DNA from: an uncultured Collinsella sp.
GTDB taxonomy: Bacteria; Actinomycetota; Coriobacteriia; Coriobacteriales; Coriobacteriaceae
Direction: 5' to 3'
Assembly (NCBI GenBank): GCA_902491895.1
Contig: CABUJH010000050.1
Span: 1 to 13,351 of the forward strand
DNA: 13,351 bases
The notes under the pieces were generated by a model. The model was given only the letters and a program-made list of their open reading frames with translations. It was not told the DNA's origin and made no database searches. The first letter of the stretch is position 1, and each line of letters begins with the position of its first letter. Below are positions 1-6,205 of this stretch, in pieces. The position numbers and the translations under genes were made by a program.

Positions 1-56
1 ATGGAGCCCAATCCTTTGAACCTGTCAGTTAATGCTGGCGTAGGGAGCATGCCGCC
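1..56 (+). promoter_or_regulatory. TPP (THI-box) riboswitch, 3' half, truncated by the window edge
   Basis: The segment contains the conserved 3' part of the thiamine pyrophosphate aptamer: CCTTTGAACCTG (13-24), then a short CAG/CTGG stem around TTAATG, then GCGTAGGGA (38-46). These match the established THI-box consensus in order and spacing. The 5' half, including the CUGAGA pyrimidine-binding part, must lie before position 1. An intrinsic terminator starts 6 nt later, so control is probably by premature transcription termination when TPP binds. Downstream genes are thiamine salvage genes, which fits. The reading frame of thiM happens to stay open through this segment, but this is RNA, not protein. 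Confidence 0.93.
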
Positions 57-61
57 TTTAC

Positions 62-92
62 AGGGGCGCTGTCTATGCACAGCGCCCCTTTT
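62..92 (+). terminator. Riboswitch-controlled intrinsic terminator (attenuator)
   Basis: A perfect 11-bp stem (AGGGGCGCTGT at 62-72, ACAGCGCCCCT at 79-89) closes a 6-nt loop and runs into TTTT (89-92). It lies between the TPP aptamer and the thiM ribosome binding site, where the expression platform of a transcriptional TPP riboswitch belongs. An antiterminator would have to involve aptamer sequence upstream; it was not resolved here because the aptamer is incomplete. Confidence 0.9.
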
Positions 93-94
93 CT

Positions 95-109
95 ATGCCA
101 AGGAGGCAT
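95..109 (+). promoter_or_regulatory. thiM ribosome binding site inside a small hairpin
   Basis: The Shine-Dalgarno AAGGAGG (100-106) lies 8 nt before a GTG start at 115 and fixes that start. It is enclosed by the 5-bp inverted repeat ATGCC (95-99)/GGCAT (105-109), and the same GGCATGT can pair with GCATGCC at 47-53 beside the aptamer. Pairing is visible; a role in translation control is inferred. Confidence 0.5.
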
Positions 110-114
110 GTGCA

Positions 115-954
115 GTGATTGATTCGAAACAGCTTAAACAACAGGTAGTCAAGGCCGTGGACGAGATTCGCGCCACCAACCCGATGGCCGGCTCCATCAC
201 CAACACGGTGACGATTGACTTTGTCGCCAACGCGCAACTCGCCGTGGGCGGCTCGGCCGCCATGGTCTATCTTCCCGACGAGGGCGAGGCGCTCGTTGCC
301 GGCGGCGGCGCAATCTATCTCAACATGGGCACGCTCTTCCCCATCTACGAGCAGACGATTCCCCGCGCGGCCAAGGCGGCACACGACGCCGGCAAGCCCT
401 GGGTGCTCGATCCGGTGGGTCTGGGCATCGGTAGCCTGCGCACCCAGCTGGTAAACGAGCTCAAGCAGTACAAGCCCGCCATCGTACGCGGCAACGCCTC
501 CGAGATCATCGCACTCTCCGGCCTGTGGGGTCTTGAGGGCGAGTCGGCCGATCTGAGCCGCGTACGTGGTGTCGATACCACCGACACGGTCGACGCCGCC
601 CGCGATGCCGCCGTGGCGCTCGCTCGCTACACCGGCGGCGCCGTTGTGGTCTCGGGCGAAGTCGACCTGATTACCGACGGCACGACCGTGGCCAAATCCC
701 ACGGCGGCAGCCCGCTCATGTCCAAGATTACCGGCTGCGGTTGCTCGCAGGGCGGCGTGCTGGCCGTGTACGCCTGCGCTGCCGATCCGTTTACGGCAGC
801 CGTCTGCGGTACCGCCGTCTACAACGTCGCCGGCACGCGTGCCGCCGCCGTCGCCGATGCCCCGGCAAGCTTTAAGGTCGCCTTTATCGACGAGCTCTAC
901 CGCGCAACCGCCCAAGACATCGCCGATAACCAACTCGAGCTCGAGGAGGCATAA
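115..954 (+). CDS. thiM: Hydroxyethylthiazole kinase ThiM
   Basis: Phosphorylates 4-methyl-5-(2-hydroxyethyl)thiazole with ATP, salvaging the thiazole half of thiamine in the cytosol. The 279-residue product has the usual ThiM length and landmarks: N-terminal SITNTVTIDFVAN block (about residues 28-40), WVLDPVG (96-102), IVRGNASEI (about 124-132), VVVSGEVD (about 180-187) and ITGCGCSQGG (205-214). C210 occupies the place of the family's catalytic cysteine in the anion-hole GxGC motif. GTG at 115 is chosen because of the AAGGAGG 8 nt upstream; the frame is open back to position 1, but that part is riboswitch and terminator. First gene of a three-gene operon, 3 nt before the next start. Expected to be repressed by TPP through the leader. 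Confidence 0.95.
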   Translation: MIDSKQLKQQVVKAVDEIRATNPMAGSITNTVTIDFVANAQLAVGGSAAMVYLPDEGEALVAGGGAIYLNMGTLFPIYEQTIPRAAKAAHDAGKPWVLDPVGLGIGSLRTQLVNELKQYKPAIVRGNASEIIALSGLWGLEGESADLSRVRGVDTTDTVDAARDAAVALARYTGGAVVVSGEVDLITDGTTVAKSHGGSPLMSKITGCGCSQGGVLAVYACAADPFTAAVCGTAVYNVAGTRAAAVADAPASFKVAFIDELYRATAQDIADNQLELEEA

Positions 955-957
955 GCC

Positions 958-1299
958 ATGTCCGAGCCCGCAACCAATGCCGGCATGAACACGCTCGTCG
1001 CTGTGGCCATCGCCCCGTGCGGCACCGGCGATGAACTGTCCGCCGAGGTCGCCGAGGTCGTGCGCGTCATTCGCGAGAGCGGCCTTCCCAACCGCACCAC
1101 CTCGATGTTCACCGAGATCGAGGGCGACTGGGACGAGGTCATGCAGGTCGTGCGCGACGCGACCTTTGTGTTAGCGAGCAAGGGCATCCGAACCGAAGTC
1201 GTGCTCAAAGCCGATATTCGACCTGGATTTACCGACACCATGACCGGCAAACTCGAGCGCATGGAAGCGCAGATCAAAAAGCAGGAGGAAGCACGATGA
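958..1299 (+). CDS. MTH1187/YkoF-like thiamine-binding protein (DUF77 family)
   Basis: A 113-residue protein of the MTH1187 family (Pfam Thiamine_BP, formerly DUF77), small ferredoxin-like-fold proteins that bind thiamine or its HMP part. Visible family marks are the N-terminal LVAVAIAPCGTG strand, the central TSMFTEIEGDWDEVMQVV block (about residues 48-65, matching the family's T-IEGD-DEVM pattern) and the C-terminal LKADIRPG strand. GAGGAGG (943-949) lies 8 nt before the ATG at 958; an internal ATG at 985 would remove nine residues before the conserved strand and lacks such a site. It lies between thiM and thiE, overlapping thiE by 4 nt (ATGA), so all three are probably co-transcribed. Its exact role, such as buffering or delivering an intermediate, is inferred. 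Confidence 0.87.
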   Translation: MSEPATNAGMNTLVAVAIAPCGTGDELSAEVAEVVRVIRESGLPNRTTSMFTEIEGDWDEVMQVVRDATFVLASKGIRTEVVLKADIRPGFTDTMTGKLERMEAQIKKQEEAR

Positions 1300-1991
1300 G
1301 CATCCGCGACAACCTTGATATCTCGGCCTATCTGGTGCTCGGCCCCGAAAACACCCTCGGACGCCCCGTGGGCGATGTGGTGGCCCAGGCGCTCGACGCC
1401 GGCTTTACCTGCATTCAGGTGCGCTCCAAGGTGGCAAGCGCCCGCGAGATCATTGCGCTGACCGACGACGCCGCGCAGGCAATCGCACAGGCCGGCAAGA
1501 CCGGTCAGGTCGCCCTGTTAATCGATGACCGTCTGGACTGTGTGCTTGCCGCGCGCGAGCAGGGCATTGCCGTCGATGGCGTGCACGTAGGCCAGAGCGA
1601 CATTCCCGTCGAGGTCTGCCGCAAGCTGCTGGGCCCCGATGCCATTGTGGGCCTTTCGGCCCGTTGCGAGGAGATGCTCGAGTACGTCAAGACCGCCGAC
1701 ATGAGCCTGGTCGACTACCTGGGCATCGGCCCGCTCCACGAGACCGAGACCAAGCGCGACTGCGGACGCGCGGCCGACGGCTCTATCATCACCAAGAGCT
1801 TTGAGGACCTTGCCGCACTCCACGCGGCAAGCCCCGTGCCCATCGTGGTGGGCGGCGGCGTTAAGACGGCCGACTTGCCGCAGCTTAAGGCCACCGGCGT
1901 CGACGGCTTCTTTGTGGTAAGCGCCGTCTGCAGCGCCGACGACCCCCATGCCGCAGCCAAGGAGCTTGTCGACACCTGGCAGCAGGCATAG
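1296..1991 (+). CDS. thiE: Thiamine phosphate synthase ThiE
   Basis: Condenses HMP-pyrophosphate with thiazole phosphate (made by ThiM) to thiamine phosphate. The 231-residue TIM-barrel protein shows the family motifs in order: IQVRSK (40-45; usual form QLREK), LLIDDRLD (73-80; usual form INDR), DGVHVGQSD (93-101), GLSARCEEM (the GVSAHT position), YLGIGPLHETETKRD and IVVGGGV, ending with FFVVSAVCSADDP. AGGAGG at 1283-1288 lies 7 nt before the ATG, which overlaps the previous stop. No ThiD (HMP kinase) is encoded here, so HMP-PP must come from elsewhere. The Asn-to-Asp change at residue 76 and the QLREK variant are mild departures; the barrel motifs are otherwise intact. Confidence 0.95.
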   Translation: MSIRDNLDISAYLVLGPENTLGRPVGDVVAQALDAGFTCIQVRSKVASAREIIALTDDAAQAIAQAGKTGQVALLIDDRLDCVLAAREQGIAVDGVHVGQSDIPVEVCRKLLGPDAIVGLSARCEEMLEYVKTADMSLVDYLGIGPLHETETKRDCGRAADGSIITKSFEDLAALHAASPVPIVVGGGVKTADLPQLKATGVDGFFVVSAVCSADDPHAAAKELVDTWQQA

Positions 1992-2035
1992 GCATAGGCC
2001 GAACAGCTGATTCGCAGCCTCATATCTTCAGCAAT

Positions 2036-2081
2036 GGAAAGCGCATCCCAGTTTGGGCCTCCATTCCGGGATGCGCTTTCC
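2036..2081. terminator. Perfect 14-bp hairpin between convergent thiE and patatin gene
   Basis: GGAAAGCGCATCCC (2036-2049) and its exact complement (2068-2081) enclose an 18-nt loop. It lies 44 nt after the thiE stop and 11 nt after the stop of the - strand patatin gene, so it could act for both. Neither strand has a U-tract after the stem, so it is not a classic intrinsic terminator. It may instead be a 3'-end stabilising hairpin or a dispersed palindromic repeat. Its sequence is unrelated to the palindromes at 6102, 7359 and 11087. Confidence 0.55.
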
Positions 2082-2092
2082 GTATGCGACCC

Positions 2093-2962
2093 TTACCCCG
2101 CCAGATACGCTTCCAACGCCGGCAAAGTCGCCTCTGCATCGTGGCGGCCGACCTGGTAGATGCGCTCGAGCTCATCCGGTTCGCGGCACAGCGACGGCAC
2201 CTTCACCGATTCGCTCGGCCGCACCACAAAGATTTCGCCGGCAGCCTCTCGACGTGCCAGGTCATCGAGCGTGGCATTGTAGACCTCATGCCGATGCTCA
2301 AGCGCTGCGACAAACTCCGGATAGTGACGGAACACGCGCCGCAGCATGGACATCACACTGTTGGGCTGCTTCACAAAGCCCGCCGGCTGCGTGAGCACCA
2401 CGATATTGCGGTCATACCCCTGCGCAAACAGCCATGCGCTGGGGATAGAATCAGCCACGCCACCATCCAGATACTTATGCCCGTCAATAGCAACGGGACG
2501 CGTCGCCACAGGAATAGCAGACGACGCCCGGATCCACTCGATATCGCGCTCGTCGCCATACGGCAAATCGTGATAGACAGCCTTGCCCGTCTCGATATCG
2601 GTACACACGCACGTAAATCGCATGGGACAGGCGCGATACGCCTCCAAGTCGATGGGATCGCGCTCAATGGGCACCTCGTGATAGGCAAAATCGGCATTGA
2701 ACATGTCACCGGTTCGCAGCCAGCTTGTCACGCTCGCATAGCGCTTGTCGGCACAATAGGCCTTGTTGTAGCGAATGGCGCGCCCAATCTGCCGCGATTT
2801 AAAGTTGTAGCCAAACGCCGCGCCCGCCGAAACGCCCACCATATGGTCGCAGGTCAAACCGTGCTCCATCCAAACGTCGAGCACGCCCGCCGTATACATA
2901 CCGCGGTAGCCGCCTCCCTCGAGCGCAAGCCCCACCGTGTGTGATGTCTCCGGCTGTGTCAT
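2093..2962 (-). CDS. Patatin-like phospholipase family protein
   Basis: A 289-residue cytosolic-type patatin (no signal peptide or membrane segment seen), predicted to hydrolyse acyl esters or phospholipids. The catalytic set is complete: oxyanion loop GGGYRG (16-21), nucleophile elbow GVSAG with S45, and the Asp of the dyad in DGG (D166-G167-G168). The C-terminal 90 or so residues, with a Phe-Arg-His-rich helix, resemble the YjjU-type bacterial group. GGAGAT lies about 6 nt before the ATG. It is single in its transcription unit, convergent with thiE and divergent from the flavoprotein gene. The physiological substrate is unknown. Confidence 0.88.
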   Translation of the reverse strand: MTQPETSHTVGLALEGGGYRGMYTAGVLDVWMEHGLTCDHMVGVSAGAAFGYNFKSRQIGRAIRYNKAYCADKRYASVTSWLRTGDMFNADFAYHEVPIERDPIDLEAYRACPMRFTCVCTDIETGKAVYHDLPYGDERDIEWIRASSAIPVATRPVAIDGHKYLDGGVADSIPSAWLFAQGYDRNIVVLTQPAGFVKQPNSVMSMLRRVFRHYPEFVAALEHRHEVYNATLDDLARREAAGEIFVVRPSESVKVPSLCREPDELERIYQVGRHDAEATLPALEAYLAG

Positions 2963-2998
2963 GCAACCATCTCCGTTCCCATGCTTTTGAACTCAACA

Positions 2999-3025
2999 AG
3001 TATATCTGTCAACGTATGCCGTCAA
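2999..3025 (-). promoter_or_regulatory. Candidate promoter for the patatin gene
   Basis: On the - strand, TATACT (complement of 2999-3004, 5 of 6 to TATAAT) lies 15 nt after TTGACG (complement of 3020-3025). The spacing is shorter than the ideal 17. A second hexamer, TTGACA (complement of 3007-3012), lies between them but has no good -10 at the right distance. The position, 37 nt before the ATG, is reasonable. Confidence 0.35.
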
Positions 3026-3175
3026 AAACGTGTTTATAAGCATTTATCGAACGTTTCCCGATGCATCCCCCATGCCGTACCGCAATGCCCCTAGATGGCC
3101 TTAGGCATGAACGCCCTTAAGAACGTTGCGGGATAAACATCGCCCGCACCATGCCAACGTCATCGCACACAACGT
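3011..3175. promoter_or_regulatory. Cluster of six AACGT motifs in a divergent intergenic region
   Basis: The 258-bp gap between the divergent patatin and flavoprotein genes has AACGT on the + strand at 3011, 3027, 3050, 3122, 3156 and 3171. Two of these are the full palindrome AACGTT (3050-3055, 3122-3127). There are also inverted repeats TGCGGG (3127-3132)/CCCGCA (3143-3148) and ACGTTG (3123-3128)/CAACGT (3155-3160). This looks like an array of regulator sites, but no regulator gene is adjacent. Confidence 0.4.
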
Positions 3176-3183
3176 GAGATAAT
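3175..3183 (+). promoter_or_regulatory. Candidate extended -10 promoter for the flavoprotein gene
   Basis: TGAGATAAT reads as an extended -10 (TG, one base, GATAAT; 5 of 6 to TATAAT) 38 nt before the ATG at 3221. No -35 is recognisable 17 nt upstream, as is usual for extended -10 promoters. The inverted repeat TGAGA/TCTCA (3175-3187) overlaps it and could be an operator half-site pair. Confidence 0.4.
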
Positions 3184-3220
3184 TCTCAGCAGAATTCACC
3201 GACAGCAGAGGGAGTTTGTG

Positions 3221-3844
3221 ATGAAGGTTCTTTTGGTCAATGGCAGCCCCAAGGCAAACGGCAACACCGCCCGCGCACTCGCCGAGATCGCCGAGCAACT
3301 CAATGCCGAAGGCATTGATACCGAGGTGTTTCAGCTGGGCGCCAAGCCCATTCGCGATTGCATCGGTTGCGGCCAGTGCGGCAAACTTGGCGGTCGCTGC
3401 ACCTTTGACGATGACGTGGTGAACGAGCTCATCGCTGCCGCCGAGCAGGCAGATGGCTTTGTCTTTGGCTCCCCCGTCTACTATGCGCATCCCAGCGGAC
3501 GCATCCTCTCGGCTCTCGACCGCGCATTCTATGCTGGCAGCAAGGCCTTTGCGCACAAGCCGGGTGCCGCGGTCGCCGTCGCCCGCCGTGGCGGCACGTC
3601 GACCACCTTCGATGTACTCAACAAGTACTTCACTATCAACCAGATGCCCGTGGTGGCCTCCACGTACTGGAACAACGTCTTTGGTGCCATGCCGGGCGAG
3701 GCCGCCCAGGACGCCGAGGGCCTGGCCACCATGCGAAACATCGGCAAAAACATGGCCTGGCTCCTTCGCTGCATCGAGGCAGGACAGGCCGCCGGCATCA
3801 AAGCCCCCGAAGGCGATCGCGCCAGGACCAACTTCATTCGATAG
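3221..3844 (+). CDS. Flavodoxin-family / Isf-like NAD(P)H-dependent flavoprotein
   Basis: A 207-residue FMN-binding flavodoxin-fold protein of the NADPH-dependent FMN reductase / iron-sulfur flavoprotein group. The phosphate loop is VNGSPKANGNT (6-16) and the second flavin loop is GSPVYYAHPSG. Cysteines C47, C50, C53 and C60 form C-x2-C-x2-C-x6-C, the compact motif that binds [4Fe-4S] in Isf proteins, so an Fe-S cluster as well as FMN is plausible. Start: GAGGGAG (3208-3214) suits ATG 3221 (6 nt) better than the GTG at 3218 (3 nt). The next gene begins 11 nt after the stop, so the two are probably one operon. The electron donor and acceptor are not known. Confidence 0.85.
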   Translation: MKVLLVNGSPKANGNTARALAEIAEQLNAEGIDTEVFQLGAKPIRDCIGCGQCGKLGGRCTFDDDVVNELIAAAEQADGFVFGSPVYYAHPSGRILSALDRAFYAGSKAFAHKPGAAVAVARRGGTSTTFDVLNKYFTINQMPVVASTYWNNVFGAMPGEAAQDAEGLATMRNIGKNMAWLLRCIEAGQAAGIKAPEGDRARTNFIR

Positions 3845-3855
3845 AGCGGCGGAAC

Positions 3856-4197
3856 ATGAATATCCAGATTTTTGGCACCAAGAAGTCCTTCGATACCAAG
3901 AAGGCCCAGCGCTATTTTAAGGAGCGCCGCATTAAGGTGCAGTTTATCGACCTTAAGGAAAAGGAGATGAGCAAGGGCGAGCTCACGAGCGTGATGCAGG
4001 CGGTCGGCGGCATCGACAAGCTGCTCAACCCCAAAGCCAAGGACGAGGAGACGCTCGCGCTCATTCAGCACCTCACCCCCAGTCAGCGCTTCGATAAACT
4101 GCTCGAGAACCAGCAGGTTCTGGCCGAGCCCATCGTGCGCAACGGCAAAAAGGCCACCGTCGGTTATTGCCCCGATGTATGGGGAGCCTGGGAGTAG
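3856..4197 (+). CDS. ArsC/Spx-family thioredoxin-fold protein with Ser in place of the catalytic Cys
   Basis: A 113-residue member of the ArsC-related (YffB/Spx-type) family. Recognisable parts are IQIFGTKKSFDTKKAQRYF (residues 3-21, the active-site loop and helix), the QFIDLKEKEMSKGEL strand-helix, and a C-terminal PIVRNGKKATVGY block with the cis-Pro/Arg region of the fold. In related proteins the loop carries Cys directly before F/D-D-T (KxCxDTxKA); here codon 11 is TCC, Ser. The only cysteine is near the C-terminus (GYCPDVW). Arsenate reduction by the usual mechanism is therefore unlikely. A weak GGCGGA precedes the ATG. It lies 11 nt after the flavoprotein gene. Function unknown. Confidence 0.82.
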   Translation: MNIQIFGTKKSFDTKKAQRYFKERRIKVQFIDLKEKEMSKGELTSVMQAVGGIDKLLNPKAKDEETLALIQHLTPSQRFDKLLENQQVLAEPIVRNGKKATVGYCPDVWGAWE

Positions 4198-4283
4198 CTT
4201 GTGTTATTTGCCGGCGCGTGGGTATAAGAGCAGGCGTTTGGCATATGATTCAGCTGTAAGCCATGTCTAACAAAGGAGGGCAC

Positions 4284-5414
4284 ATGCCCAACAAACCCGT
4301 GAAGATCATCATGCTTACCGGATACCTCGGTGCCGGCAAGACCACGCTGCTCAACCACATCCTCGCTAACGACGGCGGCATCCGCGCCGCCGTGATTGTC
4401 AACGACATCGGCGAAATCAACGTCGATGCCAGCCTCATCGCTGACGGCGGCCTTTCCGAGACCGACGACCTCATCCCGCTCACCAACGGCTGCATCTGCT
4501 GCACGCTTTCGGATGACCTGGCCAACCAGCTGCAGGGCATCGCCGATTCGGGCAACTTCGACTACATCATCATCGAGGCCTCGGGCATTTGCGAGCCCAT
4601 CCCCATCGCCTACACCATCTCGAGCTTCTGCGACGAGGCCAAGGTGGGCGGCGAGCCCAAGCTTGCGCTCGACAACATCGCGGCCGTGGTCGACTGCGCC
4701 CGCATGTACGACGAGTTCAACGGCGGCCGCGACCTGCTGGCAGAGGATATCGACGAGGACGACATCGAGAGCCTGCTCATCCAGCAGATCGAGTTCTGCT
4801 CCACGCTGATCCTCAATAAGACCGATACCGTGACGCCCGAGCAGATCGCCGAGCTCAAGGCCATCGTGCGCAGCCTGCAGAAAGACGCCGTGATCGTCGA
4901 GGCCCAAAACGGCGAGGTTCCCATGGAGGAACTGCTCGATACCGACCGCTTCGACTTTATGCGCGCCTACAACTCCGCTGCCTGGATCGAGGCCATGGAG
5001 CATCCCGAGGAGCACGACGACCCCGAGGTGCTCGAGTACGACATCGAGACCTTTGTTTACTCGCGCCGCAAGCCGTTTGACCTGCAGAAGTTCACCGATT
5101 TTGTTGAGCAGGAGTGGCCCGACGAGGTCATCCGCGTCAAGGGTCCGCTGTGGCAGACCGGCGATCCGGACATGTGCTACATGTTCGAGCAGGCTGGCCA
5201 CCAGATGCGCCTGATGGAGAACGGCCTGTTCGTTGACTCGGCACCCGAGGGCGAGAAGCAGAAGATCATCGACGAGAACCCCGAGATCATGCAAATTTGG
5301 GACGACGAGACGGGCGACCGCATGACGAGCCTGTGCATCATCGGCCGTCACATGGACAAGGATGCGCTCATCGCCTCCCTCGATGCCTGCCTGACCGACT
5401 GGCACCGCGCCTAG
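4284..5414 (+). CDS. CobW/COG0523 (G3E) family GTPase, putative metallochaperone
   Basis: A 376-residue P-loop GTPase that by family precedent delivers a metal (Zn, Co or Fe) to client enzymes using GTP hydrolysis. It shows Walker A GYLGAGKTT (13-21), the metal-binding GCICC (C70, C72, C73), the base-specificity motif NKTD (178-181) and a CobW C-terminal domain from about residue 255 (FVYSRRKPFDLQ) to the end. There is no His-rich metal loop, but the middle is very acidic (EDIDEDDIE). Start: AAAGGAGGG (4272-4280) points to ATG 4284; ATG 4263 would need a site that is absent. A possible -10, TATGAT (4244-4249), lies in the 86-nt gap, so it may be transcribed on its own. A strong terminator follows. 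The client metal cannot be read from the sequence. Confidence 0.88.
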   Translation: MPNKPVKIIMLTGYLGAGKTTLLNHILANDGGIRAAVIVNDIGEINVDASLIADGGLSETDDLIPLTNGCICCTLSDDLANQLQGIADSGNFDYIIIEASGICEPIPIAYTISSFCDEAKVGGEPKLALDNIAAVVDCARMYDEFNGGRDLLAEDIDEDDIESLLIQQIEFCSTLILNKTDTVTPEQIAELKAIVRSLQKDAVIVEAQNGEVPMEELLDTDRFDFMRAYNSAAWIEAMEHPEEHDDPEVLEYDIETFVYSRRKPFDLQKFTDFVEQEWPDEVIRVKGPLWQTGDPDMCYMFEQAGHQMRLMENGLFVDSAPEGEKQKIIDENPEIMQIWDDETGDRMTSLCIIGRHMDKDALIASLDACLTDWHRA

Positions 5415-5453
5415 GTTTATCCAAGCGGGCATTTTTCCGCCTACGTAGCCGCC

Positions 5454-5488
5454 AAACCACCACGAAGGTGCCCTTCGTGGTGGTTTTT
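5454..5488 (+). terminator. Strong intrinsic terminator after the CobW-family gene
   Basis: A perfect 15-bp stem (AAACCACCACGAAGG, 5454-5468; complement at 5472-5486) with a 3-nt loop ends in TTTTT (5484-5488). It lies 40 nt after the CobW stop and 21 nt before the trmL start, and separates the two transcription units. The A-run at its left edge could also make it work on the other strand, but no - strand gene approaches it. Confidence 0.92.
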
Positions 5489-5509
5489 CGTTCTAAGCCA
5501 AGGAGATTC

Positions 5510-6109
5510 ATGTTCAATATCGTGCTGTATGCGCCCGAGATTCCAGCCAATACGGGCAATATCGGCCGCACCTGCGTGGTTACCGGCGCCCGCCTGCATC
5601 TGGTGGAGCCGCTGGGGTTTTCGCTCGACGACAAGACGGTGCGTCGCGCCGGACTGGGCTACTGGCAAAACTTAGACGTGACGACCTATGCCGACTGGGA
5701 GGACTTCCTTGCCCACAACGGCCTCTCCCCCGCCGATGAGCGCCTGCACCTGCTGACTAAAAAGGCTCGTCGCACCTATGCGCAAAGCACCTATCGCGAC
5801 GGCGACTTCTTGGTCTTTGGCAGCGAGAGCTCGGGCATTCCCGAGCCACTGCTTGCCGCGGCGCCCGAGCGCTGCGAGCGCATCCCGATGCTGCGCGATT
5901 GCGACTCGCTTGATAACGCCGAGACTTGGGAAGCCCACGAGGTGTCGCTGGGGCATATCGAGGACGGCCATGAGGCCATCCTTCGGCAGGATATCTGCGG
6001 CAACTTCGTCAACCCTGACGACTACCGCATCAGCGCACTCAACCTCTCCAACAGCGCCGCCATCGTCCTCTACGAAGCCTTGCGCCAGACAAGCTTTCCG
6101 GGAATGTGA
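5510..6109 (+). CDS. trmL: tRNA (cytidine/uridine-34)-2'-O-methyltransferase TrmL, with insertion
   Basis: A SPOUT-class methyltransferase that uses SAM to methylate the ribose of wobble nucleotide 34 in certain tRNA-Leu species. All three SPOUT motifs are present: NTGNIGRTC (14-22), FGSESSGIPE (103-112) and NLSNSAAIVLYEALRQ (from 178). The product has 199 residues, against about 155 for typical TrmL. The excess is an in-frame insertion of about 40 residues between IPML (125-128) and NLSNS (178-182), where most relatives have only a handful. AAGGAG (5500-5505) is 4 nt before the ATG. The last codons and the TGA stop lie inside the palindrome at 6102-6136. It follows a terminator, so it must have its own promoter, not clearly seen, or depend on readthrough. 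Confidence 0.92.
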   Translation: MFNIVLYAPEIPANTGNIGRTCVVTGARLHLVEPLGFSLDDKTVRRAGLGYWQNLDVTTYADWEDFLAHNGLSPADERLHLLTKKARRTYAQSTYRDGDFLVFGSESSGIPEPLLAAAPERCERIPMLRDCDSLDNAETWEAHEVSLGHIEDGHEAILRQDICGNFVNPDDYRISALNLSNSAAIVLYEALRQTSFPGM

Positions 6110-6136
6110 CAAAGGGACAGTTCCTTTGTCACATTC
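6102..6136 (+). repeat. Palindromic hairpin element, copy 1 (end of trmL)
   Basis: Arms GAATGTGACAAAGG (6102-6115) and CCTTTGTCACATTC (6123-6136) are perfect complements (14 bp) around a 7-nt loop GACAGTT. The trmL stop TGA (6107-6109) lies in the left arm. No U-tract follows. Related copies are at 7359-7393 and 11087-11119, both in the opposite orientation on the window but in the same orientation relative to the gene they end. Confidence 0.92.
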
Positions 6137-6205
6137 AAGCGCCACGCCGATGACACACACGCCTAATTGATGCTCCAGATAAAGAGCCCTCACTTTTAAT
6201 CAGAA

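Noticed and set aside
1..114. Extension of the thiM reading frame back to an ATG at position 1
   Set aside because: This stretch is the TPP aptamer and a terminator hairpin; the Shine-Dalgarno at 100-106 fixes the start at GTG 115.
2084..2944. A 286-codon open frame on the + strand
   Set aside because: It is antisense to the patatin gene, which has complete catalytic motifs; the + frame has none.
4263..4283. Upstream ATG for the CobW-family gene
   Set aside because: Its seven extra codons include the Shine-Dalgarno of the ATG at 4284, and no site precedes it.
4164..5432. A 422-codon open frame on the - strand
   Set aside because: It is antisense to the CobW-family gene; composition is that of a shadow frame.
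6102..6136. Palindrome copy 1 as an ordinary intrinsic terminator of trmL
   Set aside because: The T residues are inside the stem and the sequence after it is AAGCGCC, with no U-tract.
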